A stretch of 64,000 bases of DNA from Mangrovibrevibacter kandeliae (GCF_024519155.1 NZ_JANIFJ010000002.1:496001-560000), one strand, 5' to 3'; counted from the first letter of the stretch, positions 37,237-46,132 are shown. Program-made: numbers and translations. Notes: generated by a model from the letters alone, not told the origin.

Positions 37237-37674
37237 ATGCAGTCGCTTTTCTCGTCCCGGCAAACGCCCGCCGGTCAGCCGTCCGAGGCCCCCCTTCGGG
37301 TCGGCGGTGACGACTACTCCGTCAAGGTCGAAACAGAGGCGGACAAGCTGTTCTGGATTCGTGTCGAACGCACTGACGATCACAGGGCGCTGATCACCGA
37401 CTATATTCAGGGGGAGATGAGCGAGGCCGATCTTCTGTCCGGTCTGCTGCTTGCACTGGGTGAGGCTGGAGCGTCTCGTCGACCGGAAATCGTATTCGAG
37501 AACATCGTGCCGCGTACTCCCGACCGCGCGCTCTACGGCATTCGCCTTCAGCAGATGTCTGAGAAGCTGCGGCGCGCATGTAACGCAGTCGCGTCGGCAA
37601 CCGATCGCTCGGTAACGCGGTTCGAGATTCGCGCCCGCGGCGAGAAGATGGACGTGGTCGCGCAGCTCGGCTAA
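37237..37674 (+). CDS. Hypothetical protein, 145 aa
   Basis: Not recognised. After a short polar N-terminus (MQSLFSSRQTPAGQPSEAP) comes a globular-looking region, DDYSVKVETEADKLFWIRVERTDDHRALITDYIQGEMSEADLL, then charged helices (RLQQMSEKLRRACNAVASA) and a strand-rich end (VTRFEIRARGEKMDVVAQLG). It has no signal peptide or membrane segment. The ATG at 37237 is chosen over the in-frame GTG at 37228 because CAGGGA lies about 10 bases upstream. It follows the 59-residue gene on the same strand and carries a CtrA-like box, suggesting a cell-cycle-linked pair. It converges on betA. Confidence 0.65.
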   Translation: MQSLFSSRQTPAGQPSEAPLRVGGDDYSVKVETEADKLFWIRVERTDDHRALITDYIQGEMSEADLLSGLLLALGEAGASRRPEIVFENIVPRTPDRALYGIRLQQMSEKLRRACNAVASATDRSVTRFEIRARGEKMDVVAQLG

Positions 37675-37689
37675 TCGACCGCCTCACCC

Positions 37690-39354
37690 CTACCGCTGCT
37701 CGTCCCGCCAGTCCGGATTGATCCACGGCTCCTGGTTCGAGGGCGCCAGCGGTGCGCGGCCGAGGATGTGGTCGGCCGCCTTCTCGCCGACCATGATCGA
37801 CGGGCCGTTGAGGTTGCCGTTGGTGATGCGCGGGAAGATCGAGGAGTCGGCGAGCCGCAGGTTCTCGACGCCGATCACCCGGTTCTGCGGGTCGACCACC
37901 GCCATCGGATCGTCCGCCGCGCCCATGCGCGCCGCGCCGCAGGGGTGATAGGCGCTCTCGGCGTGGTCGCGGATGAAGGCGTCGATCTCGTCGTCGCTCT
38001 GCACCGAGGCGCCCGGCTGGATCTCCGGCCCGGCATAGCGGGCGAGCGGCGCCTGCGCGAAGATCTCGCGCGTCAGGCGCACCGCCTTGCGGAAGTCGCG
38101 CCAGTCCTCCGGCCGGCTCATGTAGTTGAAGCGCAGCGAGGGCGGCACGGCAGGGCTCGCGCTCTTCAGCCGGATCTCGCCGCGCGAGGGCGAGCGCATC
38201 GGACCGACATGCGCCTGGAAGCCGTGCCCCTCGACGGGCGCCCGGCCGTCGTAGCGCACCGCCGCCGGAATGAAGTGGTACTGCAGGTCCGGGTACTCGA
38301 CGCCGGCGTCCGATCGGATGAAGCCGGCCGCCTCGAAGTGGTTGGTGGCGCCGTGGCCGGTCTGCAGCATCATCCATTCGAGCCCGACGCGGCCCTTGGC
38401 GAAGAGGCCGAAATAGCCGTTGAGGGTGATCGGCTCCTTGCAGACCTGCTGGATGTAGACCTCCAGATGGTCCTGCAGGTTCTTGCCGACGCCAGGCCGG
38501 TCGACGAAGGACGGGACGCCGACCGCCTCCAGCTCGCGGCGCGGGCCGATGCCGGAGCGCAGGAGCAGCAGCGGCGAATTGATCGCGCCCGCCGCCAGCA
38601 CCACCTCGCGCCGCGCCCGAACGAGGCCGGCCGGCTGGAACCGGCGCTTGACGACGACACCGCTCGCCCGCTCCTTCTCGAAGGCGAGCGTCTGCGCCTC
38701 GCCGAACAGGAGGCGGCAGTTGCCGCGCTTCAATGCCGGACGGAGATAGGCGTTGGCGGTCGACCAGCGCCGGCCGCGCCAGATCGTGTGCTGCATCGGG
38801 CCGAAACCCTCCTGCTGCGCCGCGTTGTAGTCCGGCGTCACCGGATAGCCGGCGGCTGCGCCGGCGTCGATGAACGCCTGGTAGAGCGGATTGGCCATCG
38901 CGCCCGCCTTCACCCGCAGCGGCCCGTCGGAGCCGCGCCAGGCGGGGTCGCCGTCCTGCATCGTCTCCATGCGCTTGAAGTAGGGCAGCACGTCGGCATA
39001 GCCCCAGCCCCGCGCGCCGCTCTCGGCCCAGTGCTCGAAGTCCTTGGCGTGGCCGCGCACGAACACCATGCCGTTGATCGAAGAGGAGCCGCCGAGCACT
39101 TTGCCGCGCGGGGTGACGAGGCTGCGCCCGCCCAGGCTCGCCTCCGGATCCGCCTTGTAGCCCCAGTCGTAGCGGCGCATGCTCATCGGGATCGACAGTG
39201 CGCCCGGCATCTGGATCAGCGGACCGGCGTCGCTGACGCCGGCCTCGATCACCAGGACGTCGTGCTTGCCATCCTCGGCAAGGCGATAGGCCAGCGCCGC
39301 GCCGGCCGAGCCCGAACCGACGACGACATAGTCGGCTTCGTCAATGATCCGCAT
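37690..39354 (-). CDS. betA: Choline dehydrogenase (GMC oxidoreductase)
   Basis: 554-residue flavoprotein oxidising choline to betaine aldehyde, usually membrane-associated. FAD-binding motif [22 protein letters not shown] signature 1 [20 protein letters not shown], signature 2 [16 protein letters not shown], and active-site residues in [11 protein letters not shown] (His) and [17 protein letters not shown] (Asn) are all present. The assignment to choline rather than another alcohol rests on the overlapping betI gene upstream. It starts 14 bases inside the end of betI, implying coupled translation. No betaine aldehyde dehydrogenase (betB) gene is adjacent; it would have to be encoded elsewhere. 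Confidence 0.93.
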   Translation of the reverse strand: MRIIDEADYVVVGSGSAGAALAYRLAEDGKHDVLVIEAGVSDAGPLIQMPGALSIPMSMRRYDWGYKADPEASLGGRSLVTPRGKVLGGSSSINGMVFVRGHAKDFEHWAESGARGWGYADVLPYFKRMETMQDGDPAWRGSDGPLRVKAGAMANPLYQAFIDAGAAAGYPVTPDYNAAQQEGFGPMQHTIWRGRRWSTANAYLRPALKRGNCRLLFGEAQTLAFEKERASGVVVKRRFQPAGLVRARREVVLAAGAINSPLLLLRSGIGPRRELEAVGVPSFVDRPGVGKNLQDHLEVYIQQVCKEPITLNGYFGLFAKGRVGLEWMMLQTGHGATNHFEAAGFIRSDAGVEYPDLQYHFIPAAVRYDGRAPVEGHGFQAHVGPMRSPSRGEIRLKSASPAVPPSLRFNYMSRPEDWRDFRKAVRLTREIFAQAPLARYAGPEIQPGASVQSDDEIDAFIRDHAESAYHPCGAARMGAADDPMAVVDPQNRVIGVENLRLADSSIFPRITNGNLNGPSIMVGEKAADHILGRAPLAPSNQEPWINPDWRDEQR

Positions 39355-39928
39355 GGATTTCTCCGTCGATGAACCGTTCGAGCGCCGCGATCGCCGCCTC
39401 CCTGTCCGGCCCGCGGCTGTTGGTCAGGGCCTGGCGCAGCCAGACGCCGTCGATCATCGCCCCGGCGGCCGCAGCGATCGGCCGGGCCCGTGCGCGCCCG
39501 ACGAGCGCAACCAGGGCATCGACGAGGTTCGACTCGAGCCGGCCGAAATAGACCGTCAGGAGCCGGGCCGCCTCCGGCGAGCGGCGGGCGTGCAGATAGA
39601 ACGCGAGCCAGGCGGTGACGGCGCTCGATGCGAACTGCGCGGGCTCGAAGCTGCCCTCGATGATCGCGGAGATCCGCTCGCGCGGCGTGGCCGAGCCGGC
39701 CAGCCGCTTCGTCACGCCGGCGCGGTAGTCGTCGAGGATGTGCCGCATCGCGGCCAGCATCAGGTCTTCCTTGCCGCCGAAATAGTGATGCGCCAGGGCC
39801 GGCGAGACGTCCGCGCGGCGCGCGATCTCGGCCACCGTCACCTCGAGCGAGCCTCCGGCATCGACCGCTTCGATCGCCGCCCGGATGAGGGTCTCGCGTC
39901 GTTCTGCCTCTACGCCCTTCCGCGGCAT
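39341..39928 (-). CDS. betI: TetR-family choline-responsive repressor BetI
   Basis: 195-residue regulator. The start [24 protein letters not shown], the helix-turn-helix [28 protein letters not shown] and the body ([32 protein letters not shown]) are typical of BetI. The ATG at 39928 is preferred over one at 39964 because of the conserved MP..G.E..RR start; AGGGA lies about 8 bases upstream. It should repress betIA in the absence of choline. A TGATTG-N6-CAATCA palindrome 41 bases upstream is the probable operator. betA overlaps its 3' end. Confidence 0.93.
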   Translation of the reverse strand: MPRKGVEAERRETLIRAAIEAVDAGGSLEVTVAEIARRADVSPALAHHYFGGKEDLMLAAMRHILDDYRAGVTKRLAGSATPRERISAIIEGSFEPAQFASSAVTAWLAFYLHARRSPEAARLLTVYFGRLESNLVDALVALVGRARARPIAAAAGAMIDGVWLRQALTNSRGPDREAAIAALERFIDGEIHADH

Positions 39929-39968
39929 CGCCCATTCCCTCGTGCTCCTGTCCTCTTCTGTCAAATTC

Positions 39969-39986
39969 TGATTGGCCGATCAATCA
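39969..39986 (-). promoter_or_regulatory. Probable BetI operator
   Basis: TGATTGGCCGATCAATCA is a palindrome with 6-base arms (TGATTG / CAATCA) around GCCGAT. It lies 41 bases before the betI ATG. It resembles the TTGATTGG...CAAT sequence type known for BetI operators in enterobacteria. Confidence 0.55.
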
Positions 39987-39988
39987 AT

Positions 39989-40018
39989 CGAAGGGATGAC
40001 GGGCGAAGGGATGACGGG
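39989..40018. repeat. Two perfect tandem copies of a 15-bp unit
   Basis: CGAAGGGATGACGGG occurs twice head to tail at 39989-40003 and 40004-40018, next to the BetI operator. It could be a small tandem duplication or a site for variable spacing of the promoter region. Confidence 0.8.
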
Positions 40019-40111
40019 TCGCCGCCGCCGGGATGCGGGCGCTCCGGCCTCGCGCAGGGAACGGATGCTACGGCTGCCAGATCCTTGAGACGTGATGCGA
40101 CAGAGAGGACG

Positions 40112-40966
40112 ATGCGTCCACATCCGGGCCTGGCGGGACGGCGAACGCGTGCGGTTGGCGGAGGGTTTGCGCTCCGGCTCCTCCTGTCCGTCGCGCTGAC
40201 CGCCTTCGCGGCAGCGGCCGAAGCGGGCCAGGCACGCCGGGCCGGCGCCACCGGCGGCGGCAAGGCGGCCGCGGCCTCGTCCCGCCCGGGCGCGACGCCC
40301 GCCCCGGCGGCGCCCGCCCCGTCCACCGCTGACACGCCCGACTCCTCCGGGCGCGTCGTCGGCACCGCAAGCGCTCCGATCGACGGCTCAGCCGCGCTCT
40401 GCCGGACACGCGAGTGCCCGCTCGGCGACCTCGTCGCCGAGGCGCTTCTCGTGACGATGGCCGCCGATGCCGCCATCCTCGACGGGCGTACGCTGCGGCG
40501 CTCGATCGATGCCGGCGCGGTGACGATGGGCGAGGTGGAGTCCGCCCTGCCTGCCGACGGCGCGGCAACCCTCGTGGAGATGCGCGGCCGCGAGGTCGCG
40601 CAGGTCCTGGAGGACGGTCTCGCTCTGCTCGAACGGGACACGGGCGGGTTTCCGCAGGTCGCGGGGCTCAGGGTGGAATGGTCGATGGCCGGTCGGGCGG
40701 GCCGGACCCGCCTGCGCAGCCTGCTCGTGCGCACCGGCGAGGGCTGGCGCCCGATCGAGCTCGATGCCGTCTACCGCGTCGCGCTCGACGCAGCTATGCT
40801 CGACCGCGCGCGCCAATCTGCCGGCGAGAACCGGGGCACGGGCGAGGCGCGCGGCGACGGAGCGCCGTCCTCGAGCCTCGCGGAGGTCCTCGCCGCCTAT
40901 CTCGCGCGCCAGGGATCCTTCGGTTATGCGCCCTTCACCGACGGGCGCATCACCGAGGTCGAGTAG
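40112..40966 (+). CDS. Exported stand-alone 5'-nucleotidase C-terminal domain protein
   Basis: 284-residue protein. An N-terminal signal-like helix (ALRLLLSVALTAFAAAAEAG) is followed by a low-complexity Ala/Pro/Ser linker to about residue 75. From about residue 85 it matches the 5'-nucleotidase C-terminal domain: CRTRECPLGDLVAEALLVTMAADAAIL, VTMGEVESALPADGAATLVEMRGREVAQVLEDGL, and LRVEWSMAG ... YRVALDAAML, ending with LAAYLARQG. The metal-dependent catalytic domain normally preceding it is absent. It cannot be a full nucleotidase; nucleotide or sugar binding in the periplasm is one possibility. AGAGAGGA precedes the ATG. The LysE gene follows after 68 bases. Confidence 0.75.
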   Translation: MRPHPGLAGRRTRAVGGGFALRLLLSVALTAFAAAAEAGQARRAGATGGGKAAAASSRPGATPAPAAPAPSTADTPDSSGRVVGTASAPIDGSAALCRTRECPLGDLVAEALLVTMAADAAILDGRTLRRSIDAGAVTMGEVESALPADGAATLVEMRGREVAQVLEDGLALLERDTGGFPQVAGLRVEWSMAGRAGRTRLRSLLVRTGEGWRPIELDAVYRVALDAAMLDRARQSAGENRGTGEARGDGAPSSSLAEVLAAYLARQGSFGYAPFTDGRITEVE

Positions 40967-41034
40967 GGCCGGCGGAGCCTCTGGTTGACGGTGGCTCGGA
41001 CGCGGGCGCGAGAGTCGCACCGGGAGGAGACGGT

Positions 41035-41649
41035 ATGGATCTGTCGGCACTCTGCATGTTCGCGGGCGCGCTGTTCGTCGCCGCCGGCTCACCCGGCCCC
41101 AGCGTCGCCGCCCTCGTCGCCCGTGTTCTGTCCCGGGGCCACCGCGATGTTCTGCCCTTCCTTGCCGCCATGTGGATCGGTGAGGCCGCCTGGCTCGCCG
41201 CCGCCCTTCTCGGCCTCTCGGCGCTCGCCGCCACCTTCCATGTCCTGTTCGTCGTCCTCAAGTATCTCGGCGTCGCCTATCTCCTCTGGCTGGCGTTCCG
41301 CATGTGGACGGCGCCGGTCGGCGCGTCGCGGGACGAGGTCGTCCCGCGCGCGGGCGCGCCGCTGCGCATGTTCCTCGCAGGCCTTGCGATCACGCTCGGC
41401 AATCCGAAGATCATGCTGTTCTACCTCGCGCTGGTGCCGAGCCTCATCGACGTGACGCGGATCACCGCCCTCGGCTGGGCCGAGCTGACGGGTGTGATGC
41501 TTGCGGTTCTGATGATCATCGATCTCGGCTGGATGGCAGCGGCGGCCAAGGCGCGGCGGCTGCTGCGAAGCCCGCGGGCGATGCGCCTCGCGAACCGCTC
41601 GAGCGCCGCGCTGATGGCCGGCGCCGCGGGTGCGATCGCCACCCGCTGA
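41035..41649 (+). CDS. LysE-family amino-acid/homoserine-lactone type exporter
   Basis: 204-residue inner-membrane protein with about six hydrophobic segments. The family signatures are clear: SPGPSVAALVARVLSRGHRDVLPFLAAMWIGEA near the N-terminus, KYLGVAYLLWLAFRMW in the middle, and the ITLGNPKIMLFYLALVPS motif. Members export amino acids or related compounds; the substrate here is unknown. CGGGAGGAGA just before the ATG at 41035 fixes the start. It converges on the ROK regulator with an 18-base gap. Confidence 0.9.
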   Translation: MDLSALCMFAGALFVAAGSPGPSVAALVARVLSRGHRDVLPFLAAMWIGEAAWLAAALLGLSALAATFHVLFVVLKYLGVAYLLWLAFRMWTAPVGASRDEVVPRAGAPLRMFLAGLAITLGNPKIMLFYLALVPSLIDVTRITALGWAELTGVMLAVLMIIDLGWMAAAAKARRLLRSPRAMRLANRSSAALMAGAAGAIATR

Positions 41650-41667
41650 CCGGAACTGGCGCAGACC

Positions 41668-42894
41668 TCAGCGCAATTCGCGGCGCCAGCGGCGCCGGTC
41701 GAGCAGCAGCCGTGCAAAGAAGGGCAAACTGGCGCTCCCCTTCTGACGCGCCTGCGGTCCGATGCTGCCGGGACGCACCGCCGCTGCGTCGAAATCGTGC
41801 AGGCGCAGGCGCCGCAGCTCGCTGCGGGTCGCCTCGATGAGCGCGGCGCGGATCGCGGCGGGAAACGTTCCGTCGATGATGGCGGTGTCGAAGTCGTAGA
41901 CCGACAGCGCGGCTGCGACCGCGTGGGCGAGCGCGCGGCCGGACTGCGCCAGCCAGCGGTCGAGCGGATCGCCCAGCCCGTCCCATGACGTATCCGGCTG
42001 ACAGAGGGGCCGGGCATCGCGGCCGGCGTCTGCGAGCATCGCCTCGAGGACGTGGATCGAGGCGATGTCGGCGAGCGGCGCCAACCCCCCGTCGGGCATC
42101 GGAACCGGCATGGCGCCGAGAGCGCCCGCCCGGCCGATCCGGCCCGGCACGATGTCGCCGTCGATGACGATGCTGCCGCCGGCCACCGAGCTGATGTAGA
42201 AGTAGACGAAGTGCTCGGAGCCGCTGGAGCCGAAGACGTGCTCGGCCGCGCAGGCCGCCATCGCGTCGTTCGCACCGTAGACCGACAGGCCGAGACGGCG
42301 CTCCAGCCTCTGGACGAAGTCGACGCCCCGCCACTCGTCGAGGTCGCGGGGCGGCGTGTCGAGCGCCGCCGACCATTCCCAGATGCGGAGCGGCATGGCT
42401 ACGCCGAGACCGGCGATGCGCGGACGCAGCCGGGCGTCGAGGCCGTCGACGATCATCCGCACCTGCGTCGCGGCGAAGTGCTCGAGCTCGTCCACGTCAG
42501 GATAGGCGTGGGCCAGATGGCGGCGCTCGCGCATCGCGCCGACGAAGTCCATCAGCATCACCTCGCTCGAGCGCCGCCCGACCTTCATCCCGAGCGCAAA
42601 CGCGCCATCCGGGTTGAGCCGCATCGGCACCGAGGGCTGCCCCACCCGGCCCCGCTGCGGCGTGTCGCGCACGACGAGCTCGGCGCTCTCCAGCTCGCGC
42701 ATGATCACCGATGCGGTCTGCGGCGACAGTCCGGTTCGCCGTGCGATGTCGGCCTTTGCCATGCTGCCGTGCCGGCGGATCAACGACAGGACGGTGCGTT
42801 CGTTGTAGGCGCGCAGCCGGGCCTGGTTGATGCCGGTTGCCGAGCCGTCGACCGTGTGGGCGAGGATCTCGCTCTGTGTTCGCGCACGGTGCAT
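41668..42894 (-). CDS. frcR: ROK-family transcriptional repressor, probable FrcR
   Basis: 408-residue regulator. The N-terminal winged helix (RTVLSLIRRHGSMAKADIARRTGLSPQTASVIMRELE) precedes a ROK sugar-kinase-like domain (ALGMKVGRRSSEVMLMDF, IAGLGVAMP, VYGANDAMAACAAEHVFG, GGSIVIDGDIVPGRIGRAGALG). The zinc-binding Cys cluster and a clean kinase ATP loop typical of active ROK kinases are not seen, in line with a regulator. It is divergent from frcBCA, so it most likely represses that operon until sugar is present. ATG at 42894 (MHRARTQSEILAH) is preferred; an in-frame ATG at 42966 would extend it by 24 residues. Confidence 0.85.
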   Translation of the reverse strand: MHRARTQSEILAHTVDGSATGINQARLRAYNERTVLSLIRRHGSMAKADIARRTGLSPQTASVIMRELESAELVVRDTPQRGRVGQPSVPMRLNPDGAFALGMKVGRRSSEVMLMDFVGAMRERRHLAHAYPDVDELEHFAATQVRMIVDGLDARLRPRIAGLGVAMPLRIWEWSAALDTPPRDLDEWRGVDFVQRLERRLGLSVYGANDAMAACAAEHVFGSSGSEHFVYFYISSVAGGSIVIDGDIVPGRIGRAGALGAMPVPMPDGGLAPLADIASIHVLEAMLADAGRDARPLCQPDTSWDGLGDPLDRWLAQSGRALAHAVAAALSVYDFDTAIIDGTFPAAIRAALIEATRSELRRLRLHDFDAAAVRPGSIGPQARQKGSASLPFFARLLLDRRRWRRELR

Positions 42895-42996
42895 TCTGTG
42901 TCTCCGCGTCCACAAGTCGCCCTGGCCGGCCGGAGAGACCGGGTAGTTGTAATCGAAACGATACACCGAGAACTCGGCAAGCGCGCTTTGGTTCGA

Positions 42997-43027
42997 TTGA
43001 CAGGAGCCGGCGCTCGCCCTTTCTACT
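42997..43027 (+). promoter_or_regulatory. Probable sigma-70 promoter of frcBCA
   Basis: TTGACA at 42997-43002 is a perfect -35 element. TCTACT at 43022-43027 is a plausible -10 after a long 19-base spacer. Upstream, ATCGAAACGAT at about 42951-42961 is a small inverted repeat that could be the ROK operator. The frcB ATG is 67 bases downstream of the -10. Confidence 0.45.
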
Positions 43028-43093
43028 GTTGCGGCGGAACAGGAGGGTTCCGCCCGCGACGCCGGAGGGCGCCGTTTCTATGGGAGGTATTCG

Positions 43094-44119
43094 ATGCTGC
43101 GCGTTTCACTCGCGGCGGCGCTCGCCGTCGCAGCCGTGTCCGGCCTGTCCGCGCCCGCCATGGCGCAGGACAGCTCTACCGTCTGCCTGATCACCAAGAC
43201 CGACACCAATCCGTTCTTCGTGAAGATGAAGGAAGGCGCCCAGGCCAAGGCTGAGGAGCTCGGCCTGAAGCTGCAGGCCTATGCCGGGCGCATCGACGGC
43301 GACACCGAGAGCCAGGTCGCGGCGATCGAAAGCTGCATCGCCGGCGGGGCCAAGGGCATCCTGATCACGCCGGTCGACACCAAGGCGCTGGTTCCGGTGA
43401 TCAAGAAGGCCCGGGACGCCGGGCTCCTCGTCATCGCCCTCGACACGTCCTTCGAGCCGATCGACGCGGCCGACGCGACCTTCGCGACGGACAACTTCGA
43501 GGCCGGCAAGCTGATCGGCCAGTGGGCCAAGGCGACGCTCGGCGACGATGCCAAGGACGCGCACATCGCCTTCCTCGACCTGATCCCGGCCCAGCCCTCG
43601 GTCGACGTGATGCGCGACCAGGGCTTCATGGAAGGCTTCGGCATCGACGTGAAGGACAAGAACCGGATCGGCGACGAGGACGATCCGCGTATCGCCGGCC
43701 ACGACATCACCAACGGCAACGAGGAAGGCGGCCGCCAGGCGATGGAGAACCTTCTCCAGAAGGATCCGACCATCAACGTCGTCTACACGATCAACGAACC
43801 TGCGGCGGCCGGCGCGTACCAGACGCTGAAGTCGCTCGGCAAGGACCAGGACACGCTGATCGTCTCGATCGACGGCGGCTGCCCCGGCGTGCAGAACGTC
43901 AAGGAGGGCGTCATTGGCGCGACGTCGATGCAGTACCCGCTGAAGATGGCTTCGATGGGCGTCGAGGCGATCGCCAAATTCGTGAAGTCGGGCGAGAAGC
44001 CGCAGAAGTCCGAGGGGCTCGACTTCACCAACACCGGCGTCGACCTCGTCACCGACAAGCCGGTGGAGGGCGTGAAGTCCATGGGCACCGACGAGGCGCT
44101 CAAGGCCTGCTGGGGCTGA
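43094..44119 (+). CDS. frcB: Sugar ABC transporter periplasmic binding protein FrcB
   Basis: 341-residue periplasmic protein with signal peptide [25 protein letters not shown]. It belongs to the ribose/fructose-type binding proteins: [72 protein letters not shown], and [21 protein letters not shown]. The close match to the FrcB pattern known from Sinorhizobium suggests fructose, mannose or ribose as ligand. GGGAGG at 43082-43087 with 6-base spacing gives a strong start. An intercistronic hairpin separates it from frcC, as often seen for highly expressed binding-protein genes. Confidence 0.93.
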   Translation: MLRVSLAAALAVAAVSGLSAPAMAQDSSTVCLITKTDTNPFFVKMKEGAQAKAEELGLKLQAYAGRIDGDTESQVAAIESCIAGGAKGILITPVDTKALVPVIKKARDAGLLVIALDTSFEPIDAADATFATDNFEAGKLIGQWAKATLGDDAKDAHIAFLDLIPAQPSVDVMRDQGFMEGFGIDVKDKNRIGDEDDPRIAGHDITNGNEEGGRQAMENLLQKDPTINVVYTINEPAAAGAYQTLKSLGKDQDTLIVSIDGGCPGVQNVKEGVIGATSMQYPLKMASMGVEAIAKFVKSGEKPQKSEGLDFTNTGVDLVTDKPVEGVKSMGTDEALKACWG

Positions 44120-44158
44120 TCGCCTGCCGCGGCCCCTCCGCGGGCCGACCTGCTGCAC

Positions 44159-44188
44159 GGAAGGCGGACCGCGATCGGGCCGCCTTCC
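44159..44188 (+). terminator. Intercistronic hairpin between frcB and frcC
   Basis: GGAAGGCGG (44159-44167) pairs with CCGCCTTCC (44180-44188) around a 12-base loop. With no T run it more likely stabilises the frcB mRNA 3' end or attenuates read-through than terminates fully. Confidence 0.5.
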
Positions 44189-44245
44189 GGTCTGGCCAAA
44201 GACACGGGGCGCGTCCGTCCGAGCGGCGCGCCGGCGAGGTGTGAG

Positions 44246-45313
44246 ATGAGTCAGTCGCTGCCGACCAAGACGCAGAGCACCCAGGAGGCCACGGCGGGGG
44301 ACGCCGTCGCCTCCTTCGAGGCGCGCCACGGGCCGCTCGACCGCATCCAGCACGTGCTGCACGGCAATCCGACGCTGGTGCCGGTGCTCGTGCTCCTCGT
44401 CAGCATCCTGTTCTTCGGCGTGATCGTCGGCAGCCGGTTCTTCAACCCGCTGACCCTGACCCTGATCCTGCAGCAGGTGACCATCGTCGGCATCGTTGGG
44501 GTGGCCCAGACCCTCGTCATCCTGACCGCCGGCATCGACCTTTCGGTCGGGGCGATCATGGTGCTGTCCTCGGTGATCATGGGCCAGTTCGCCGTCAGCT
44601 ACGGCCTGCCGGCGCCGCTCGCCCTCGCCTGCGGTCTCGCCGTCGGCACCATCTGCGGCCTGATCAACGGCTTCCTCGTCGCCTTCGTGCGGCTGCCGCC
44701 CTTCATCGTCACGCTCGGCACCTGGTTCGTCTTCGAAGCGACGAACTTCATCTATTCGGCCAACGAGACCATCCGCGCGCAGGACGTGCAGGCGAACGCG
44801 TCCCTCCTGCAGTTCCTCGGCACCACCTTCCGCCTCGGCGGCGCCGTCTTCACCTATGGCGCGGTGTTCATGGTGCTGCTCGTCGCGGTGCTGTGGTACG
44901 TCCTCAATCACACGGCCTGGGGCCGCCACGTCTATGCCGTCGGCGACGATCCCGACGCAGCCCGCCTCTCGGGCATTCCCCTCTCGCGCACGCTGATCGC
45001 GGTCTACGCCGTCGGCGGCTTCATCTGCGCGCTCGCCGGCTGGGCGATCATCGGCCGGCTCGGCTCGGTCTCGCCGACCTCCGGCTACGAGGCCAACATC
45101 CAGGCGATCACCGCCGTCGTTATCGGCGGCACCTCGCTGTTCGGTGGCCGCGGCTCGGTGGTCGGCACGCTCGTCGGCGCCCTCATCGTCGGCGTCTTCG
45201 CCATGGGCCTGCGGATCTGGGGCACCGATCCGCAGTGGACCCGTCTCACCGTCGGCGCCCTCATCGTGGCGGCCGTCGCCGCCGACCAGTGGATCCGGAA
45301 GGTCTCGGCATGA
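44246..45313 (+). CDS. frcC: Sugar ABC transporter permease FrcC
   Basis: 355-residue inner-membrane permease of the ribose/fructose type. After a 45-residue polar N-terminus come about nine hydrophobic segments. Family motifs: FFNPLTLTLILQQVTIVGIVGVAQTLVILTAGIDLSVGAI, LINGFLVAFVRLPPFIVTLGTW, GRHVYAVGDDPDAARLSGI, and the coupling region with GYEANIQAITAVVIGGTSLFGGRGSV. GAGGTGTG precedes the ATG. Its stop overlaps the frcA start (ATGA). It forms the channel for the sugar captured by FrcB. Confidence 0.95.
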   Translation: MSQSLPTKTQSTQEATAGDAVASFEARHGPLDRIQHVLHGNPTLVPVLVLLVSILFFGVIVGSRFFNPLTLTLILQQVTIVGIVGVAQTLVILTAGIDLSVGAIMVLSSVIMGQFAVSYGLPAPLALACGLAVGTICGLINGFLVAFVRLPPFIVTLGTWFVFEATNFIYSANETIRAQDVQANASLLQFLGTTFRLGGAVFTYGAVFMVLLVAVLWYVLNHTAWGRHVYAVGDDPDAARLSGIPLSRTLIAVYAVGGFICALAGWAIIGRLGSVSPTSGYEANIQAITAVVIGGTSLFGGRGSVVGTLVGALIVGVFAMGLRIWGTDPQWTRLTVGALIVAAVAADQWIRKVSA

Positions 45314-46092
45314 GCGTCGAACCCGTTCTCTCCGCCCGCAACCTCGTCAAGCGCTACGGCCGCGTCGTGGCGATCGACAATGGCGACTTCGACCTCTACC
45401 CCGGCGAGATCCTGGCGGTCATCGGCGACAACGGGGCCGGCAAATCGACGATGATCAAGGCGCTCTCGGGCGCGGTGCGGCCGGACAGCGGCACCATCCG
45501 GCTCGAGGGCAGGACCGTCAGCTTCGACCACCCGCAGGAGGCCCGGGAGGCCGGCATCGAGACGGTATACCAGCAACTCGCGCTGTCCCCCGCCCTGTCG
45601 ATCGCCGACAACATGTTCCTCGGGCGTGAGCTGCGCCGACCCGGCTTCCTCGGCAAATACCTGCGCATGCTGGACAAGCCGGCGATGCGCAAGACCGCGC
45701 GGGACAAGCTGTCCGAGCTCGGACTGATGACCATCCAGAACATCGACCAGGCGGTGGAGACGCTGTCCGGCGGCCAGCGCCAGGGCGTGGCGGTCGCACG
45801 GGCCGCCGCCTTCGGCTCCAAGGTGCTGATCCTCGACGAGCCGACCGCCGCGCTCGGCGTGAAGGAATCGCGCCGGGTCCTCGACCTGATCCTCGAGGTG
45901 CGCTCGCGCGGCCTGCCGATCGTCCTGATCTCGCACAACATGCCGCACGTCTTCGAGATCGCCGACCGCATCCACGTCCACCGTCTCGGCCGGCGGCTCT
46001 GCGTCATCGACCCGAAGAACGCCTCGATGTCCGACGCCGTCGCACTGATGACCGGCGCGGTGGCACCGACGGCGGAGATGCTGGCGGCCTGA
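45310..46092 (+). CDS. frcA: Sugar ABC transporter ATP-binding protein FrcA
   Basis: 260-residue ATPase, a single-domain form as in the Frc system rather than the double-domain RbsA form. Walker A GDNGAGKST near residue 40, Q-loop VYQQLALSPAL, signature ETLSGGQRQGVAVARA, Walker B VLILDEPTAALGVKES and switch His in LISHNMPHVFEIADRIHVHRLG are present. It starts within the frcC stop. The frcK sugar-kinase gene that follows frcA in Sinorhizobium is absent here; a stable hairpin and then an unrelated operon follow. Confidence 0.95.
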   Translation: MSVEPVLSARNLVKRYGRVVAIDNGDFDLYPGEILAVIGDNGAGKSTMIKALSGAVRPDSGTIRLEGRTVSFDHPQEAREAGIETVYQQLALSPALSIADNMFLGRELRRPGFLGKYLRMLDKPAMRKTARDKLSELGLMTIQNIDQAVETLSGGQRQGVAVARAAAFGSKVLILDEPTAALGVKESRRVLDLILEVRSRGLPIVLISHNMPHVFEIADRIHVHRLGRRLCVIDPKNASMSDAVALMTGAVAPTAEMLAA

Positions 46093-46100
46093 GGCCGTCT

Positions 46101-46132
46101 TGCGGAGCGGCGGCGTCGCCCGCCGCTCCGCA
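46101..46132 (+). terminator. GC-rich hairpin after frcA
   Basis: TGCGGAGCGGCGG (46101-46113) pairs perfectly with CCGCCGCTCCGCA (46120-46132) around a 6-base loop, 9 bases after the frcA stop. No T run follows. It probably marks the end of the frc operon. Confidence 0.6.

Noticed and set aside
36923-37383. Reverse-strand small frames in the CtrA-box region
   Set aside because: They lack ribosome sites, and the forward frames have ribosome sites, promoter boxes and better protein composition.
35620-37674. Region as a complete multi-gene defence island
   Set aside because: Only one gene has effector-like features; the two small genes have CtrA-type boxes and no defence motif, and no mobility genes flank them.
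42948-42965. Inverted repeat near the ROK gene as a firm operator
   Set aside because: Only ATCG-AAA-CGAT is symmetric; the flanks do not match. It is mentioned with the frc promoter but not called separately.
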